A DNA stretch of 64,000 nucleotides from Cylindrotheca closterium (taxonomy: Eukaryota > Bacillariophyta > Bacillariophyceae > Bacillariales > Bacillariaceae): the NCBI GenBank assembly GCA_933822405.4, contig CAKOGP040001113.1, positions 224,811 to 288,810 on the forward strand, written 5' to 3'. Position 1 is the stretch's first letter; every line of letters starts with the position of its first letter. The notes below the pieces were generated by a model. The model did not search any database. It was not told the DNA's origin and saw nothing but the letters and a program-made list of their open reading frames with translations. Below are positions 21,921 to 32,518 of this stretch, one piece after another. The translations under genes were made by a program, and so were the position numbers.

Positions 21921-22534
21921 GGTTGTAAGACTTCAGTATGTCGAGCTTAATTATGAGTATCAAATTCGAGAACAGCGATATCTTCCGAATGTTGGTTGGT
22001 AACGATTTGGTGCTCATTCATGCATACGGTGTGTGAGGAGGATCACGATAACATGGCGACGTCCTACTATGCACATGTGATTATGATGACAAGTTCCTTC
22101 CAATTTCCGATGGTCTTCTTTGGAAAGAGAACTTTGGAGAGTCGATTTTTGCGTTACCGAATCAGTCTCCCGGAGGCTTACCGGTACGTACAAAGCGACA
22201 CTCATTATATTGTATTATAATATTATATTGTTTTCAGTTTTATTGTTACACTCCATTACAAAGACACATACTAGGTACTAGTACCGGTACAGACCTGTAC
22301 GAAGGAAAAGAAAATATGTGTCCAAGAGGTGTTGGTACAGCCATGCAGATAATTGTACAGCATCACAACAATGGCAGGGTAGATGGGTACGAGCGATTGT
22401 TTCATTGGTCGCACGTTTGAATATAGATATACATACCAGTCAAGATGAATGGAATGATACGTATACCAAAGATGGTACCCTCGTGTGCAGCTGACAGCAG
22501 CATTACCGTGCACCAAGAAGGCAATTTGCTGAGC
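21921..22534. other. Duplicated flank of the EF-hand region, otherwise no gene
   Basis: 22095-22200 is a diverged copy of 13405-13520, in the same order relative to the EF-hand sequence as at the intact locus. The rest (22201-22534) holds no recognisable gene. Confidence 0.5.
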
Positions 22535-23090
22535 TCAAAACTTGAAAGATTTGCTTGTGCTGTCCTCGCTCTTTGGAGACTCATCCTTGAGTACTGCAAG
22601 GAATTCATCATACCAACTGGTATTCTCTTTATCGTCGTCGTCCTCCTCGGAGATTGGAATCTCAAGAGTGTCGCAAACATCCTGGTTCTCGGGGGCACAA
22701 TGAGCGTTGTTGGCCACTTTGTAATCCTGCTGCACTTGAAGAAGTTTTTTCTGCATATTCTCAATATGGAATCCCAGGCGTACGGCTTCTTGACGATATT
22801 CTTCAAGGATAGCCTGCGTTTTCTTGTCGGCAGTGTACTTCTTTTCATACTTCTTGGTTGCGGCCGTGGATGCTTTCACTTTGGTGACTTCTATCTTAGA
22901 GACACGGCTATACTCCTTTTGAGCTGCAGCCGTCGAAGCCTGATAGCTCATGATCAAGTCTTCCCAGCCCTGGACCTCCTCGCGGTTGAATCGAGAAGTT
23001 TCTACTGTAGGAAGTACCAAGACTTTACCTTTTTTCTGCTCAGGAGAAAACAGAGTGTCATCGACGCCTCCAACTTCATCTCCAACATGT
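22535..23090 (-). pseudogene. Coiled-coil protein gene, tandem unit B (internally shortened)
   Basis: Open from the copy junction to a stop at 22535. It reads DEVGGVDDTLFSPEQKKGKV..., VETSRFNREEVQGWEDLIMS, then a long Lys/Glu/Gln coiled coil and an acidic end (SEEDDDDKENTSWYDEF). No ATG begins the frame. Compared with unit A it lacks 105 codons, an in-frame loss between NAHCA.(D/E)NQ and DVCDTLEIP. Whether it is still expressed is unknown. Confidence 0.5.
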
Positions 23091-24101
23091 TTGAACTTGA
23101 AAGATTGGCTTGTGCTGTCCTCGCTCTTGGGAGACTCATCCTCGGGTACTGCAAGGCAGTCATCATACCAACTGGTATTCTCTTTATCGTCGTCCTCCTC
23201 CTCCTGAGATTTTCAGGGATTGGAATCTCAAGAGTGTCGCAAACATCCTTCCTCATGAATGGAACCTTCTGCTTTGCCAAGTCGAATGCCTGTGCAGGTG
23301 GAAATCCACGCTTCTTCATCAAAGATCTAATGAGTCTAAAATCTTCTCCTTTCAGATTTTCCTTTAGCCATTCGTAGTCCCGTGGAATGTTGACCTTGAC
23401 TAAAATATCATCCGCTGTCTTGAACTTCCACCTGTTTGAGGCGTTAGAAAGCTCGGTAGAAACATGCTCGAATTTTGCAAGAAGCTCTGCTGCCAGACGA
23501 CTAGCTATTTTGACAGCCTCCTCTGCCTCAATGTGCATTCTTTCAAGTTCTCGCAATTCGCGCTGGTTATCGAGGGCACAATGAGCGTTGTTGGCCACTT
23601 TGTAATCCTGCTGCACTTGAAGAAGTTTTTTCTGCATATTCTCAATATGGAATCCCAGGCGTACGGCTTCTTGACGATATTCTTCAAGGGTAGCCTGCGT
23701 TTTCTTGTCGGCAGTGTACTTATCTTCATACTTCTTGGTTGCAGCCGTGGATGTTTTCATTTTGGTGACTTCTATCTTATAGACACGGCTACACTTTTTT
23801 ACCTGCAGCCATCGAAGCCTGATAGCTGATGATCGAGTCTTCCCAGCCCTGGACCTCCTCGCGGTTGAATCGAGAAGTTTCTACTGTAGGAAGTACCAAG
23901 ACTTTACCTTTTTTCTGCTCAGGAGAAAACAGAGTGTCATTGACGCCTCCAACTTCATCCCCAACATGTCTTCTTGCTGTTTGGGTTGGCAGTTGGGTTG
24001 GAAGCTGCATTGAGCGACAGAACAGCATTGCCACTTGGACTCTTTTGAGCTGCCTCTTCTCTCTCAAAGCGATCAGTGGAAGGAGAAATAGAAGGAGATG
24101 T
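23091..24101 (-). pseudogene. Coiled-coil protein gene, tandem unit A (frameshifted)
   Basis: Begins with an ATG at about 24101 (MTSPSISPSTDRFEREEAAQ), but that frame stops after about 50 codons. The homologous frame resumes at HVGDEVGGVNDTLF, breaks again near 23800 (two bases fewer than unit B), is open through the coiled-coil region 23760-23250, and shifts once more after IPIPE. The central part missing from unit B contains DYEWLKENLKGEDFRLIRSL. No known family. As printed it cannot make a full-length protein. Confidence 0.55.
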
Positions 24102-24562
24102 CATGTTGGCTACCAGTAGATATGAATGCGACGAGTTGATGTAATCGCGTTGTTAGTAATACTGCTTTTGTAATGTTAAAAAAGAAAGTAGCGGGCACAT
24201 AAAATAACGGCAACGGCGGCAAGGAACCGTTCGACTGACTGACTCACTCTGCCTGCAATGTCAAATGGGCGTCAATCCGTCGGCACTGTAGTCGCAAGAG
24301 TCGAACGGTTCCAGTCTGTTTTGGTCCGCCAAATACCTGTTACCTCCCCTTACTTTTTTGAACGACACACTCTCCCTCGTCGGATTCAATCTGTTTTGTC
24401 GATTCCTCAACATCTATTTGATCGAAGGTGTGTGTTGCTATCCGAGCGAAGACAAGGCACTGCAATCCTCTCCGCATTATTAGACAATTTGCTCACTTCT
24501 GGGTTTCTGTTGCTTTCTTTCTTCTTCTATTGCTTTACTTTCTGTAGTTTAGATTATCAAAC
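24102..24562. other. Upstream region of RPL17
   Basis: 460 bp. Contains an inverted repeat GGAACCGTTCGAC / GTCGAACGGTTCC (24221-24233 and 24300-24312). T/C-rich immediately before the ATG, as is common for ribosomal-protein genes. No other gene seen. Confidence 0.4.
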
Positions 24563-25123
24563 ATGACCCGATACAGTGTTGAACCCGAAGTTCCTGAAAA
24601 GACTTCCAAGAGCCGTGGCTCTCACTTGAGAGTGCATTTCAAGCACTGCAGAGAAATTGCTCACTTCACCAAGGGAATGAATGTCCAAAAGGCTTTGAAG
24701 CACTTGGACAATGTCTTGGAATTCAAGTCTGTCATTCCGTTTGTCAAGTTCACTGGAGGTATTGGACGCAAGGCACAAGCCAAGCAATGCAAGGCCCCCG
24801 GAAACATTGGTCGATGGCCCGTGAAGGCCACTGCCGTTTACAGAGATTTGCTGAAGAACGCCGTGGCTAACGCTGAAACCAAGGGATTGGATCCTGACAC
24901 CTTGATTGTGGATCACGCCCAAGTCAACCGTGCTCCTCCAGGAAGACGTAGAACCTACCGAGCACATGGTCGTATTGGTAAATACGCCAGTCAACCAGCT
25001 CACATTGAAATTATCCTTAAGGAAGCACCCGAAGGTGTTGAGAAGGCGGCGGAAGAACCACGCGTCAAGATCACCAAGAAGATGGCAGCCATGCGCCGAT
25101 TCGTAAAGGTTGGTGAACCTTAA
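24563..25123 (+). CDS. RPL17: 60S ribosomal protein L17 (uL22)
   Basis: Single exon, 186 residues, the usual length for eukaryotic uL22. Diagnostic segments are the N-terminal SRGSHLRVHFKHCREIA, the central GGIGRKAQAKQ and GRWPVKA, and the C-terminal VNRAPPGRRRTYRAHGRI that forms the loop reaching the nascent-chain tunnel. It belongs to the large cytosolic ribosomal subunit. A TAA is followed by an AATAAA-like sequence within 10 bases. Assignment is secure. Confidence 0.97.
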   Translation: MTRYSVEPEVPEKTSKSRGSHLRVHFKHCREIAHFTKGMNVQKALKHLDNVLEFKSVIPFVKFTGGIGRKAQAKQCKAPGNIGRWPVKATAVYRDLLKNAVANAETKGLDPDTLIVDHAQVNRAPPGRRRTYRAHGRIGKYASQPAHIEIILKEAPEGVEKAAEEPRVKITKKMAAMRRFVKVGEP

Positions 25124-25664
25124 GAATTTAATAAATAAAACAAATTGAACTATGCCCAATGGACTGAAGTTAGTTGTTCCATTATGTATACCATAGGGGA
25201 GTGTGTGCGATTGATGATGGCTTTGGGAATGGTGAAGTTCGTGGATAGATTGTTATTATCCCTTAAAAGGTTGATGGGAGTCGTTTGATCAGAAGTACTT
25301 GGCCTAGAAGGGGTATGCTATGTCCTACATCATTATTGCATACTCTTCTTTGCAGCAACTCCATCTCGGATCAATGGGAGGCAAACGAAAATGCTATATC
25401 ATCCCCCAAGACTTTCTGCTACTGCTACTGTGATCGTGATATTATTATGAGGAGCCGCTAGGTACTAGAGCTGGGCTTGAATGACACTTTCTGAACAAAA
25501 GTTTTAGTTGGAGCCAAATGATGATATGCTATCGTTGCTTCTGTCTGAATACCAATTCTGATGATTGTCTGGGGTGGGCAGCAAGTAGTACAGTAGGTAG
25601 GATCCACCATCGTAACAAGGCCAAATCAAACGAGGAGAAAACAAAAGAAAGACAGCAAAAGGAA
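25124..25664. other. Intergenic, no gene seen
   Basis: About 540 bp between RPL17 and the 5S-like sequence. Short ORFs only. Confidence 0.4.
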
Positions 25665-25758
25665 TACAACACCTGGGATTCCAACGTGGTCCCCCACCGT
25701 AGTACTAACCAGGCCCGAACATGCTTAACTTCGCTGAGCGGACGGGAAGCGGTGCTGC
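25665..25758 (-). rRNA. 5S rRNA-like sequence, 5'-truncated
   Basis: The minus strand reads TTCCCGTCCGCTCAGCGAAG, TTAAGCATGTTCGGGCCTGG, TTAGTAC, then GGTGGGGGACC and GGAATCCCAGGTGTTGTA. This is the order of the last ~90 bases of eukaryotic 5S rRNA, including the internal-promoter AGTTAAGC region. The first ~30 bases, including the CATACCA block, are absent. A T-run follows the 3' end. GCAGCACC at the truncated start can still pair with GGTGTTGT at the end. Probably a pseudogene or a 5S-derived retroelement head rather than a working 5S gene. Confidence 0.65.
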
Positions 25759-26137
25759 TAAAAAATAATTATGATCTCATATATGCAAAGGCTTGTTTCC
25801 AATGTACCTTTATTTTCCCAATCAAAGTCCCGGCTTTGCATCGAGGATTACAGCAGTACTCACCTGCTTGCCCTTATTACATTGGTGGTATATTGGCCAG
25901 ATCCATGGTGTAGTAGTGACCATAGGTATTCATCATTCCCAAGAATCATATAATAACTTCGAGAGTATTCTATTCGAACGACAATCATCATAAATACCAC
26001 AACAGTATTGGTGTTTGGTAGGTCCTAAAGTCATGCATTCTAATTTTTTTCTAAGTTTATCGATATTCTTCAGGACCTATGTACAAACAGAATCAAGGAG
26101 AGACATCACACTTGGTTGGCCGCCCGTGAGCATGTCC
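25759..26137. other. Intergenic, no gene seen
   Basis: 380 bp with nothing recognisable. The 3' side of the FNR-like gene lies here. Confidence 0.4.
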
Positions 26138-27271
26138 TTATTGGCTCGAAGCAGATGACATTTCTTTCTCCTTCTTGGCGCCACCACTGCTGCTACGAGA
26201 CAATCCTTGAATGGCCTTGGCAATAATGTCCACCGTCTCCTCTTTTGGTTTGGTTTGATGACCAAAATAAACTTCCAAAGTCACCTTTTCGTTGGGAATT
26301 CCCGCCTGTTCCAATCCCTTTTGGAATTCGTAGACCAATCCACCATTACCAATCAAGTGAAAGTGAGTACTTTGCAAATCCAACAACGAATCGATGGTAT
26401 TGCTGGCCGTTAGACACTCTTGAAGGCGTTCGACACTGGAGGAGATTCGACCACCATTGTCATTGTCATCACTACTATTCGTCGTGACAGGAGTCCACGA
26501 GATTTGGTTTGGATATTCCTTCTGCCATTGATTCAACTTGTCGGCCAAGGCAATTTCATCCTCGGTGCGAAAGCTAGCCACCAAATGAATGGGTGGGAAT
26601 GGTTCGTTGCAGGCCAACTTGTTCTGAACTACTTGTTCCATGGCACCGACACAGGGGCCCACGCCGACACCGGTCGATAACAGCACGACTTGAGAGGTAG
26701 TATCCACATCAATCCCTTCGACAATGGGAACCTTGAATTTGCCACCCACTTTGATGGGAGTTCCCTTGGGTGCATCGGCAAAGGCTTGTGACTTTTCGCC
26801 CACCAATTTTAGTAAAACTTGAAGTTCCTTGGATGATTTGGAAGACGAGACAGTATAGGGTCCTCGCATCCAACCATTGTTCTTTTGGGTGTCCTCATAG
26901 GTATGTGTACTCTTGTCTTTTGGATCTCCCTGGATTTCCAACGCCAAGACGTGCCCTGGTTCGTAGTCCCATTCATCGTCGCCTTCCGCTTCAATGTGCA
27001 AGAGCACGGTTCCCTTGGCCACTGATTCAGCCTTGGACAGACGAGCCATGATCTTTTCGTACTGTGGCGCGACTTGTTTCTTCGTTTCTTGTTGTTTTTC
27101 TTCCGTGGCCATGGAAAGAGGAAGATGGCGGGAATGTTGTCTGGTAGCACCCACAACATTTGGTGCAAAAGCTTCTAGACAACTGGCATGGAATCCCACA
27201 ATCCAGAATGCGAACGCCAAGAATGCTAGACTACTGGTAGGTCGTGCTGGAAGGAAGGGCTGTTTGTTCAT
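26138..27271 (-). CDS. Plastid-targeted FAD/NAD(P)-binding oxidoreductase, FNR-like
   Basis: The ATG at 27271 gives 377 residues; the frame runs 14 codons further up but without an ATG. The N-terminus has a hydrophobic signal (SSLAFLAFAFWIVGF) followed by CLEAFAP, the A|FAP-type junction that directs proteins into complex plastids. The FAD-domain motif RGPYTVSS corresponds to R-x-Y-(S/T) of ferredoxin-NADP reductases. The nucleotide-domain motif STGVGVGPCVGAMEQ corresponds to GTGxxP, and a C-terminal VTLEVYFG is of the kind that packs on the flavin or nicotinamide. The normal FNR ferredoxin-binding surface cannot be judged. An electron-transfer role in the plastid is inferred; the specific partner is unknown. 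Confidence 0.75.
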   Translation of the reverse strand: MNKQPFLPARPTSSLAFLAFAFWIVGFHASCLEAFAPNVVGATRQHSRHLPLSMATEEKQQETKKQVAPQYEKIMARLSKAESVAKGTVLLHIEAEGDDEWDYEPGHVLALEIQGDPKDKSTHTYEDTQKNNGWMRGPYTVSSSKSSKELQVLLKLVGEKSQAFADAPKGTPIKVGGKFKVPIVEGIDVDTTSQVVLLSTGVGVGPCVGAMEQVVQNKLACNEPFPPIHLVASFRTEDEIALADKLNQWQKEYPNQISWTPVTTNSSDDNDNGGRISSSVERLQECLTASNTIDSLLDLQSTHFHLIGNGGLVYEFQKGLEQAGIPNEKVTLEVYFGHQTKPKEETVDIIAKAIQGLSRSSSGGAKKEKEMSSASSQ

Positions 27272-27760
27272 TTTCGTGATAGTGCTTTGCTTCCTTGCTT
27301 GACTGTGTGTCACTTCTGATTTGAGATTGATTCGGTCCCTTGCGTTATGGTAGTTGCAAATGTTTTGCTTTTGGTTGTCTTTTGGTCGAAGATGAAGATG
27401 ATGGATCTTCCAAACCTGGGATATGGTACCGGTAGACCTTCACTGCAATTGTTTCGTGTCACTTTGGTGGAAGGTTGCAAGCGCGCGGGACACGTCATCA
27501 TTGGAATTGATTGCTTCGATTACAGAATCAATCCAACACCGGTCGAATGAGTCGAATGAATCAATTAAAAAAATATACCGTGCGCGCGCTGGCAGTCCAC
27601 AAAAAAGGCAACCGAGATGTGGACAACGCGTCTCACGAGAAATTATGTACCTTACAGCAGCTGATGAGTTGAAAGAGAAGACCACCGCATATACATGGTA
27701 CTGAATCAAACTCATAGCACAACACTCACTCAGTATATGCAATAACAGAAAGGAGATACA
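27272..27760. other. Divergent promoter region
   Basis: 490 bp between the FNR-like gene (leftward) and the first GH99-lectin gene (rightward). No gene or repeat identified. Confidence 0.4.
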
Positions 27761-29491
27761 ATGTGTACTGTCTTAACGTGTACAATCTTGGTATGTCTGA
27801 TACTGATAATAGTCTTCTCGGTCAACAAGAACAACGACGAAGAATCCCCCACCACCAAACTCGTCTCATCCACCGATGGAGGGGGACTTCGACCACCCGA
27901 CAGCAGTGTGGAAAATACTAACGACAATAGCAAGGTTCCAATGGTATCCAACATTCCCTTGTCGTCTCCCACAACTTTTGCACCAACAATATCACCAACA
28001 ATATCTCCGACTACTTCTGCAATGCCATCCTCCTTTCCCACCGGATTGGCCGATCGACCGTTGAATTGCGTCCAGTCGGTGGTGGACAGCGATACGCTTT
28101 TGATTCCACACAGCAGAGATTATTATCGAGGCGATGTCCATTGTTTACGACTTGGTCAAGAATATGCTTACTTTGGATTCACCTGGATGGGTCAATTTGG
28201 TTTGTTTGTCAATGATACCAGCGTTTGGACCATTTCCAGTGCTGCAATCATGGAGGACGCCCATCGATATGTCTTTCAAAACGATGGCAATTTGATATTG
28301 GACGACATGGATGGCAATCCATTATGGAAGTCACGGTCGGAAAATTCTTTTGATGGTCAATTGAGAGTCTCGTTCGAACGAGTATGGATTGAAACCACCA
28401 TGGGATTCTCCCCTTGGTCCGAACCAACACCACCACCACTTGTGAATGACTATCCCGATCCAAATGGCGCATTGCAATATTTTGCCTATTATTATCCTTG
28501 GTACCGTCGGGGCGATTGGAGCCGACACGGATATCAAGACGAACCTTTGTTGGGCAAATATGGAACCGACGAGGTGGCCGTGGCCGAACAACACATTGAA
28601 TGGGCGCTTCAGACCGGCATTTCGACCTGGGTGGTGAGCTGGTGGGGGAATTCGTCCTTGAGCATGCGACACTTTTCCGCCGGCATGATGCAGGCGCCTT
28701 CGCTTTCCAAAATCAAATTTTGCATCCTGTACGAAACTACAATTTTGGACGATCGCGGTAGTTGGTACAATGGAACCAAGGAAGAATCATTGTTTGAAGA
28801 TCTAAAGGTTATTCGGGATGAATTCTTTGACCATCCTTCCTATTTGAAAATCAATGATCGACCGGTCCTTATCTTCTACATTACACGATCCCGAATGAGC
28901 TTTCTAGAAGGATTTGATGGAGTTTCGGTCCTTGCCAACATGCGCGAGCGGTTGGGTACGGACATTTATTTCATTGCCGACGAACCCTTTTTCAATACCT
29001 ACTTTGAAACACCCGAGGAAAATGGAAATGCCTTTGTCAATGGCACTCAAGTCTTTGATGCCTACACGACCTACAACATGTTTCGAAACAGTGTAGTCGT
29101 GGAAGGAGAAACGGCGACGGAGTATCAATTGAGAGAAGGCATGCCCATTTGGCAAAGTTGGGCCGAACAGCTGCCCTTGTTTCCCAACGTCATGCCACAA
29201 TACTATGACTTTCGTGGACACGAGCCACTCTTGGGGAGCTCGGAGGATTTCATGTTGCAGTTGCGCGAAGTGGCATGTTTGCCGCGGACCAATTTCAGTG
29301 GTGCACCGCATATCATGTTTATCACTTCCTTTAATGAGTGGTGGGAAGGGACTCAAATTGAGCCAGAAGATGGATCACTCGACAATTGGAACAATTATGG
29401 ATTCCAATTCATGGAGACATTGGCCGCCTTTAAAAAGGAAGTGGACGCCACTGGAACTCCTTGGTGTGGAGAAGAAGAGGATGACAGGTAG
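27761..29491 (+). CDS. GH99-like endo-alpha-mannosidase with one bulb-type lectin domain (gene A)
   Basis: 576 residues, single exon. An N-terminal hydrophobic helix (residues 3-21) without a clear cleavage site suggests a signal anchor. A Ser/Pro/Thr stretch leads to a B-lectin domain (about 95-210; FQNDGNLIL is the QxDGNLxL mannose-site signature). The GH99 domain (about 225-560) has FAYYYPWYRRGDWSRHGY, WALQTGISTWVVSWWG, PQYYDFRGH and TSFNEWWEGTQIEP. In GH99 the catalytic pair sits in E-W-H-E; here it is Glu526 and Glu529. It is the most divergent and leftmost of six paralogues. Without the LRRGS segment of the others, it may act in the secretory pathway rather than outside. Confidence 0.87.
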   Translation: MCTVLTCTILVCLILIIVFSVNKNNDEESPTTKLVSSTDGGGLRPPDSSVENTNDNSKVPMVSNIPLSSPTTFAPTISPTISPTTSAMPSSFPTGLADRPLNCVQSVVDSDTLLIPHSRDYYRGDVHCLRLGQEYAYFGFTWMGQFGLFVNDTSVWTISSAAIMEDAHRYVFQNDGNLILDDMDGNPLWKSRSENSFDGQLRVSFERVWIETTMGFSPWSEPTPPPLVNDYPDPNGALQYFAYYYPWYRRGDWSRHGYQDEPLLGKYGTDEVAVAEQHIEWALQTGISTWVVSWWGNSSLSMRHFSAGMMQAPSLSKIKFCILYETTILDDRGSWYNGTKEESLFEDLKVIRDEFFDHPSYLKINDRPVLIFYITRSRMSFLEGFDGVSVLANMRERLGTDIYFIADEPFFNTYFETPEENGNAFVNGTQVFDAYTTYNMFRNSVVVEGETATEYQLREGMPIWQSWAEQLPLFPNVMPQYYDFRGHEPLLGSSEDFMLQLREVACLPRTNFSGAPHIMFITSFNEWWEGTQIEPEDGSLDNWNNYGFQFMETLAAFKKEVDATGTPWCGEEEDDR

Positions 29492-30451
29492 GTAGCTTGA
29501 TCAAGAGTGGAGGAAAGGATTATGATTGGAACTACTATATATATATTTAGAGAGAGAGAGAGCTGTAAATGGAGCAGAGATGACCAAGGTGCCCGAAAAG
29601 TTGCAGTATCGATGTCGAGATATGATTATCGTTTGTTAAAGCATGATGATCATATCCGTTTTGCAGGATAGATGGAAATGCGAGGATTCAGCACACTACT
29701 ACTATATCGCAGACTTCTTGTGTGTCTAGCAAGAACCAGTAACACCGAAGCTACGTAAGAGTCATTCGAAAGACACGGGAGAATGCCACCAGGTGCTAAT
29801 AGTAACTGCAATGCAGTTGAAAAATAGCGTATTCCTATCTACTCTACCGGTACCAGGTACATGTAGAATTCTGTACCTTCTCAAGGTTCCCAATAACAGG
29901 CTTGATCCGAAATTTCGGGACTCGAAGACATCCCTTCTTGATCTGACATCCGCAGTTCTCGTGTAAGATATTATTGTTGTGTCCGAGTAGGCACGGTACA
30001 TGTGTCACACTGCGAGTTGGGTCAATCGAAATTGCATTGTTTTGGCGGTGCGCGACCATTCACTTAGCACGGTTGCTCTCCGAACGGAAATCAAATAACT
30101 CTATGCAGTCTTTCAATCTTGACACTCTGATCGCGAGAACCACTCCTCCGGATTTGTGCATTAGGTTGACATTCCTATGCCTTTTCATATTCTCGCCAAA
30201 GACGAGCCACTCCTGCGAAGGGTTCATAGGTGTGCTCTCAAAATTCAGGACGACCGGTTTGGTGCAAATTCTCGTCATTTCAAAATAATATGCACATGAA
30301 ACTTCGGAACTCTCTCTATATACGGTATATTGTCACACCTCCTTTAGTCTTCATCTCTTCATCTGCACACATAGCATACCGGTAGTACAAGCATCAACAG
30401 TTCCACCTTGATCATACACAAAGACAGCTGTATCAGCAAGAAAAACATACA
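29492..30451. other. Intergenic, no gene seen
   Basis: 960 bp between genes A and B. It contains a TA/GA dinucleotide stretch (29535-29562) and short ORFs only. The promoter of gene B should lie in its right part. Confidence 0.4.
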
Positions 30452-32518
30452 ATGAGACTGTCATCGAACACCGTACTCTTGTCACTGCTAACATTCATCT
30501 GCTGTCACAATGATGATGGATCCAATTTTGCTGAAGCATCAAAGCTTCGACGAGGAAGTGCCAAGCGGAATGAAGAGATTGAGGACATATCATCTTCCCC
30601 TATACCTGAAGATTCCTCAGCTACAGAAACAACAAGATCTCTTCTTTCCTATTACAGCACACTGACGGACGCCGAGATTTTGGCCCTGAAGAAAACGCCT
30701 CCATCATTGCAGAGTTCAAAGTGTGGCAACAGCATGTTTCGCAAGCAACATCCTGGATGCAAAACAATTGAGGAGGCGCTCACAAAAGCTCCATCTGAAC
30801 CCTTGTTTTCGTCGCCCACTGCCTCGCCGACACAACCTCTAACTACAACAAATGGTCCAACTGATGTACCTTCTCAGTCACCACCACCCAAGCCAACGAG
30901 AGAACCATCAACACAACCATCAACACGACCATCAACACGACCATCAACACAACCATCGATTTCACCGTCCACAATGGCACCAAGCACTTCCTTTCCTACG
31001 GAATCTCCCACTCGAGTCCAAGATCGGCCATTGAATTGCATACAAACCGTCAAAGGGAATGAACTAACCATTCGAAGCGGTATCAACTTTCGAAAAGGTG
31101 ATGTACACTGCTTGATTTCGGATAACGGGGATGATGGTGACTCTGAAGCAGAAACCTATTTTGGATATACTTGGACAAATCAATTTGGTTTGTTTTCGAA
31201 TAATACGAGCGTGTGGACCGTTCCCAGTGCAATCGTGTCAAGTTTCGATCGATGGACCTTTCAAGACGATGGCAACTTGGTGTTGCGAGATGGCAGTGGC
31301 AAATCGATTTGGACCGCTCGGACCCATGGCAACCGTGGGGCAAAACTCAAGGTATCCGTGGAACAAGTATGGATTGAAAGCAATGATAATGTGGGATCGA
31401 CGGTCTGGTCCCAACCACCCTACATTGCTACCCTAGCTCCGTTTACTGGTGAATATCCTGATCCGAGTACCGGCCTACAGTATTATGCCTATTATTATCC
31501 CTGGTACCTTCGCGACAATTGGTCCAGGCATGGTTACCAAGATGAACCTCTGTTGGGAAAATATGGAACGGACGAAGTGGCCGTTGCCGAGCAACACATT
31601 GAATGGGCTCTTCAAACTGGAATTTCAAGTTGGATTATTTCGTATTGGGGTCCCGATCATTTGACCATGAAGCATTTTAAGGCAGGCATGATGAATGCGC
31701 CCTCCCTTAACAAAATCAACTTTTGCATGTTGTATGAGAGTGTCATCTTGGACGACCGTGGCAACTGGCGCGATGGTTCCAAGGAAGAAGCACTCTATCG
31801 CGACTTGAAGGTGATTGTGGATGAATTCTTTGATCATCCGTCCTATTTGAAGATCAATGGTAGGCCTGTCATCATTTTTTACATAACTCGATCTCGAATG
31901 GCATATGACGAAGGCTTTGATGGACCTTCGGTAATCGCCAATATGCGCCGACGATTGGGTCACGATATCTACTTTATTGCTGACGAACCCTTCTTTGATT
32001 GGGACAACAAAAGTCCGGAAGACAATGGAAATGCCTTCAAGGATGGGAAACAAGTATTTGACGCCTACACCACCTATAACATGTTCCGAAACAGTGTAGT
32101 TCGACAAGGAGAGACAGCGACAGACTATCAAATGCGAGAAGCCATGCCGATTTGGAAGCGGTGGGCCGAGCAGTTGCCATTGTTTCCCAATGTCATGCCG
32201 CAATACTATGACTTCCGTGGGCACAAGCCATTGTTGGGAAACTCGGCCGACTTCATGAAGCAGCTACGAGAAGTGGCATGTTTGCCGCAGACCAATTTTG
32301 ATGGGGCGCCCCATATCATGATGATTACGTCATTCAACGAATGGTGGGAAGGGACCCAAATTGAACCCGAAGATGGCTCGCCAGACAATTGGAATAACTA
32401 TGGATTCCAATTCATGGAAACGCTTGCTACATTCAAGAAGGAAATGGATTCCCTTGGAGCGTATTGGTGTCCGGAAGATACGATTGTTGAAGAAGCAGAC
32501 AATGGCAAGAGGGGCTAA
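30452..32518 (+). CDS. GH99-like glycosidase with one bulb-type lectin domain (gene B)
   Basis: 688 residues, single exon, ATG at 30452 opening a signal peptide. Next comes the segment ASKLRRGSAKRNEEIED shared by genes B-F, then LTDAEILALKKTPP and a Cys-containing block (SKCG...HPGC). A PST linker precedes the B-lectin domain (about 190-310; FQDDGNLVL). The GH99 domain (about 330-660) carries YAYYYPWYLRDNWSRHGY and NEWWEGTQIEP with Glu630/Glu633 as the predicted catalytic pair. Predicted secreted. It forms a convergent pair with gene C. Activity on alpha-mannosides is the family expectation. Confidence 0.9.
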   Translation: MRLSSNTVLLSLLTFICCHNDDGSNFAEASKLRRGSAKRNEEIEDISSSPIPEDSSATETTRSLLSYYSTLTDAEILALKKTPPSLQSSKCGNSMFRKQHPGCKTIEEALTKAPSEPLFSSPTASPTQPLTTTNGPTDVPSQSPPPKPTREPSTQPSTRPSTRPSTQPSISPSTMAPSTSFPTESPTRVQDRPLNCIQTVKGNELTIRSGINFRKGDVHCLISDNGDDGDSEAETYFGYTWTNQFGLFSNNTSVWTVPSAIVSSFDRWTFQDDGNLVLRDGSGKSIWTARTHGNRGAKLKVSVEQVWIESNDNVGSTVWSQPPYIATLAPFTGEYPDPSTGLQYYAYYYPWYLRDNWSRHGYQDEPLLGKYGTDEVAVAEQHIEWALQTGISSWIISYWGPDHLTMKHFKAGMMNAPSLNKINFCMLYESVILDDRGNWRDGSKEEALYRDLKVIVDEFFDHPSYLKINGRPVIIFYITRSRMAYDEGFDGPSVIANMRRRLGHDIYFIADEPFFDWDNKSPEDNGNAFKDGKQVFDAYTTYNMFRNSVVRQGETATDYQMREAMPIWKRWAEQLPLFPNVMPQYYDFRGHKPLLGNSADFMKQLREVACLPQTNFDGAPHIMMITSFNEWWEGTQIEPEDGSPDNWNNYGFQFMETLATFKKEMDSLGAYWCPEDTIVEEADNGKRG

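Noticed and set aside
22445..23377. 310-codon plus-strand ORF with many hydrophobic segments
   Set aside because: Complement of Lys/Glu-rich coiled-coil codons gives Phe/Leu-rich antisense; the tandem-unit comparison supports the minus strand.
31625..32224. 199-codon minus-strand ORF opposite gene B, and similar ones opposite genes A, C, D, E and F
   Set aside because: Antisense frames kept open by the codon bias of the conserved GH99 sequence; no domain features of their own.
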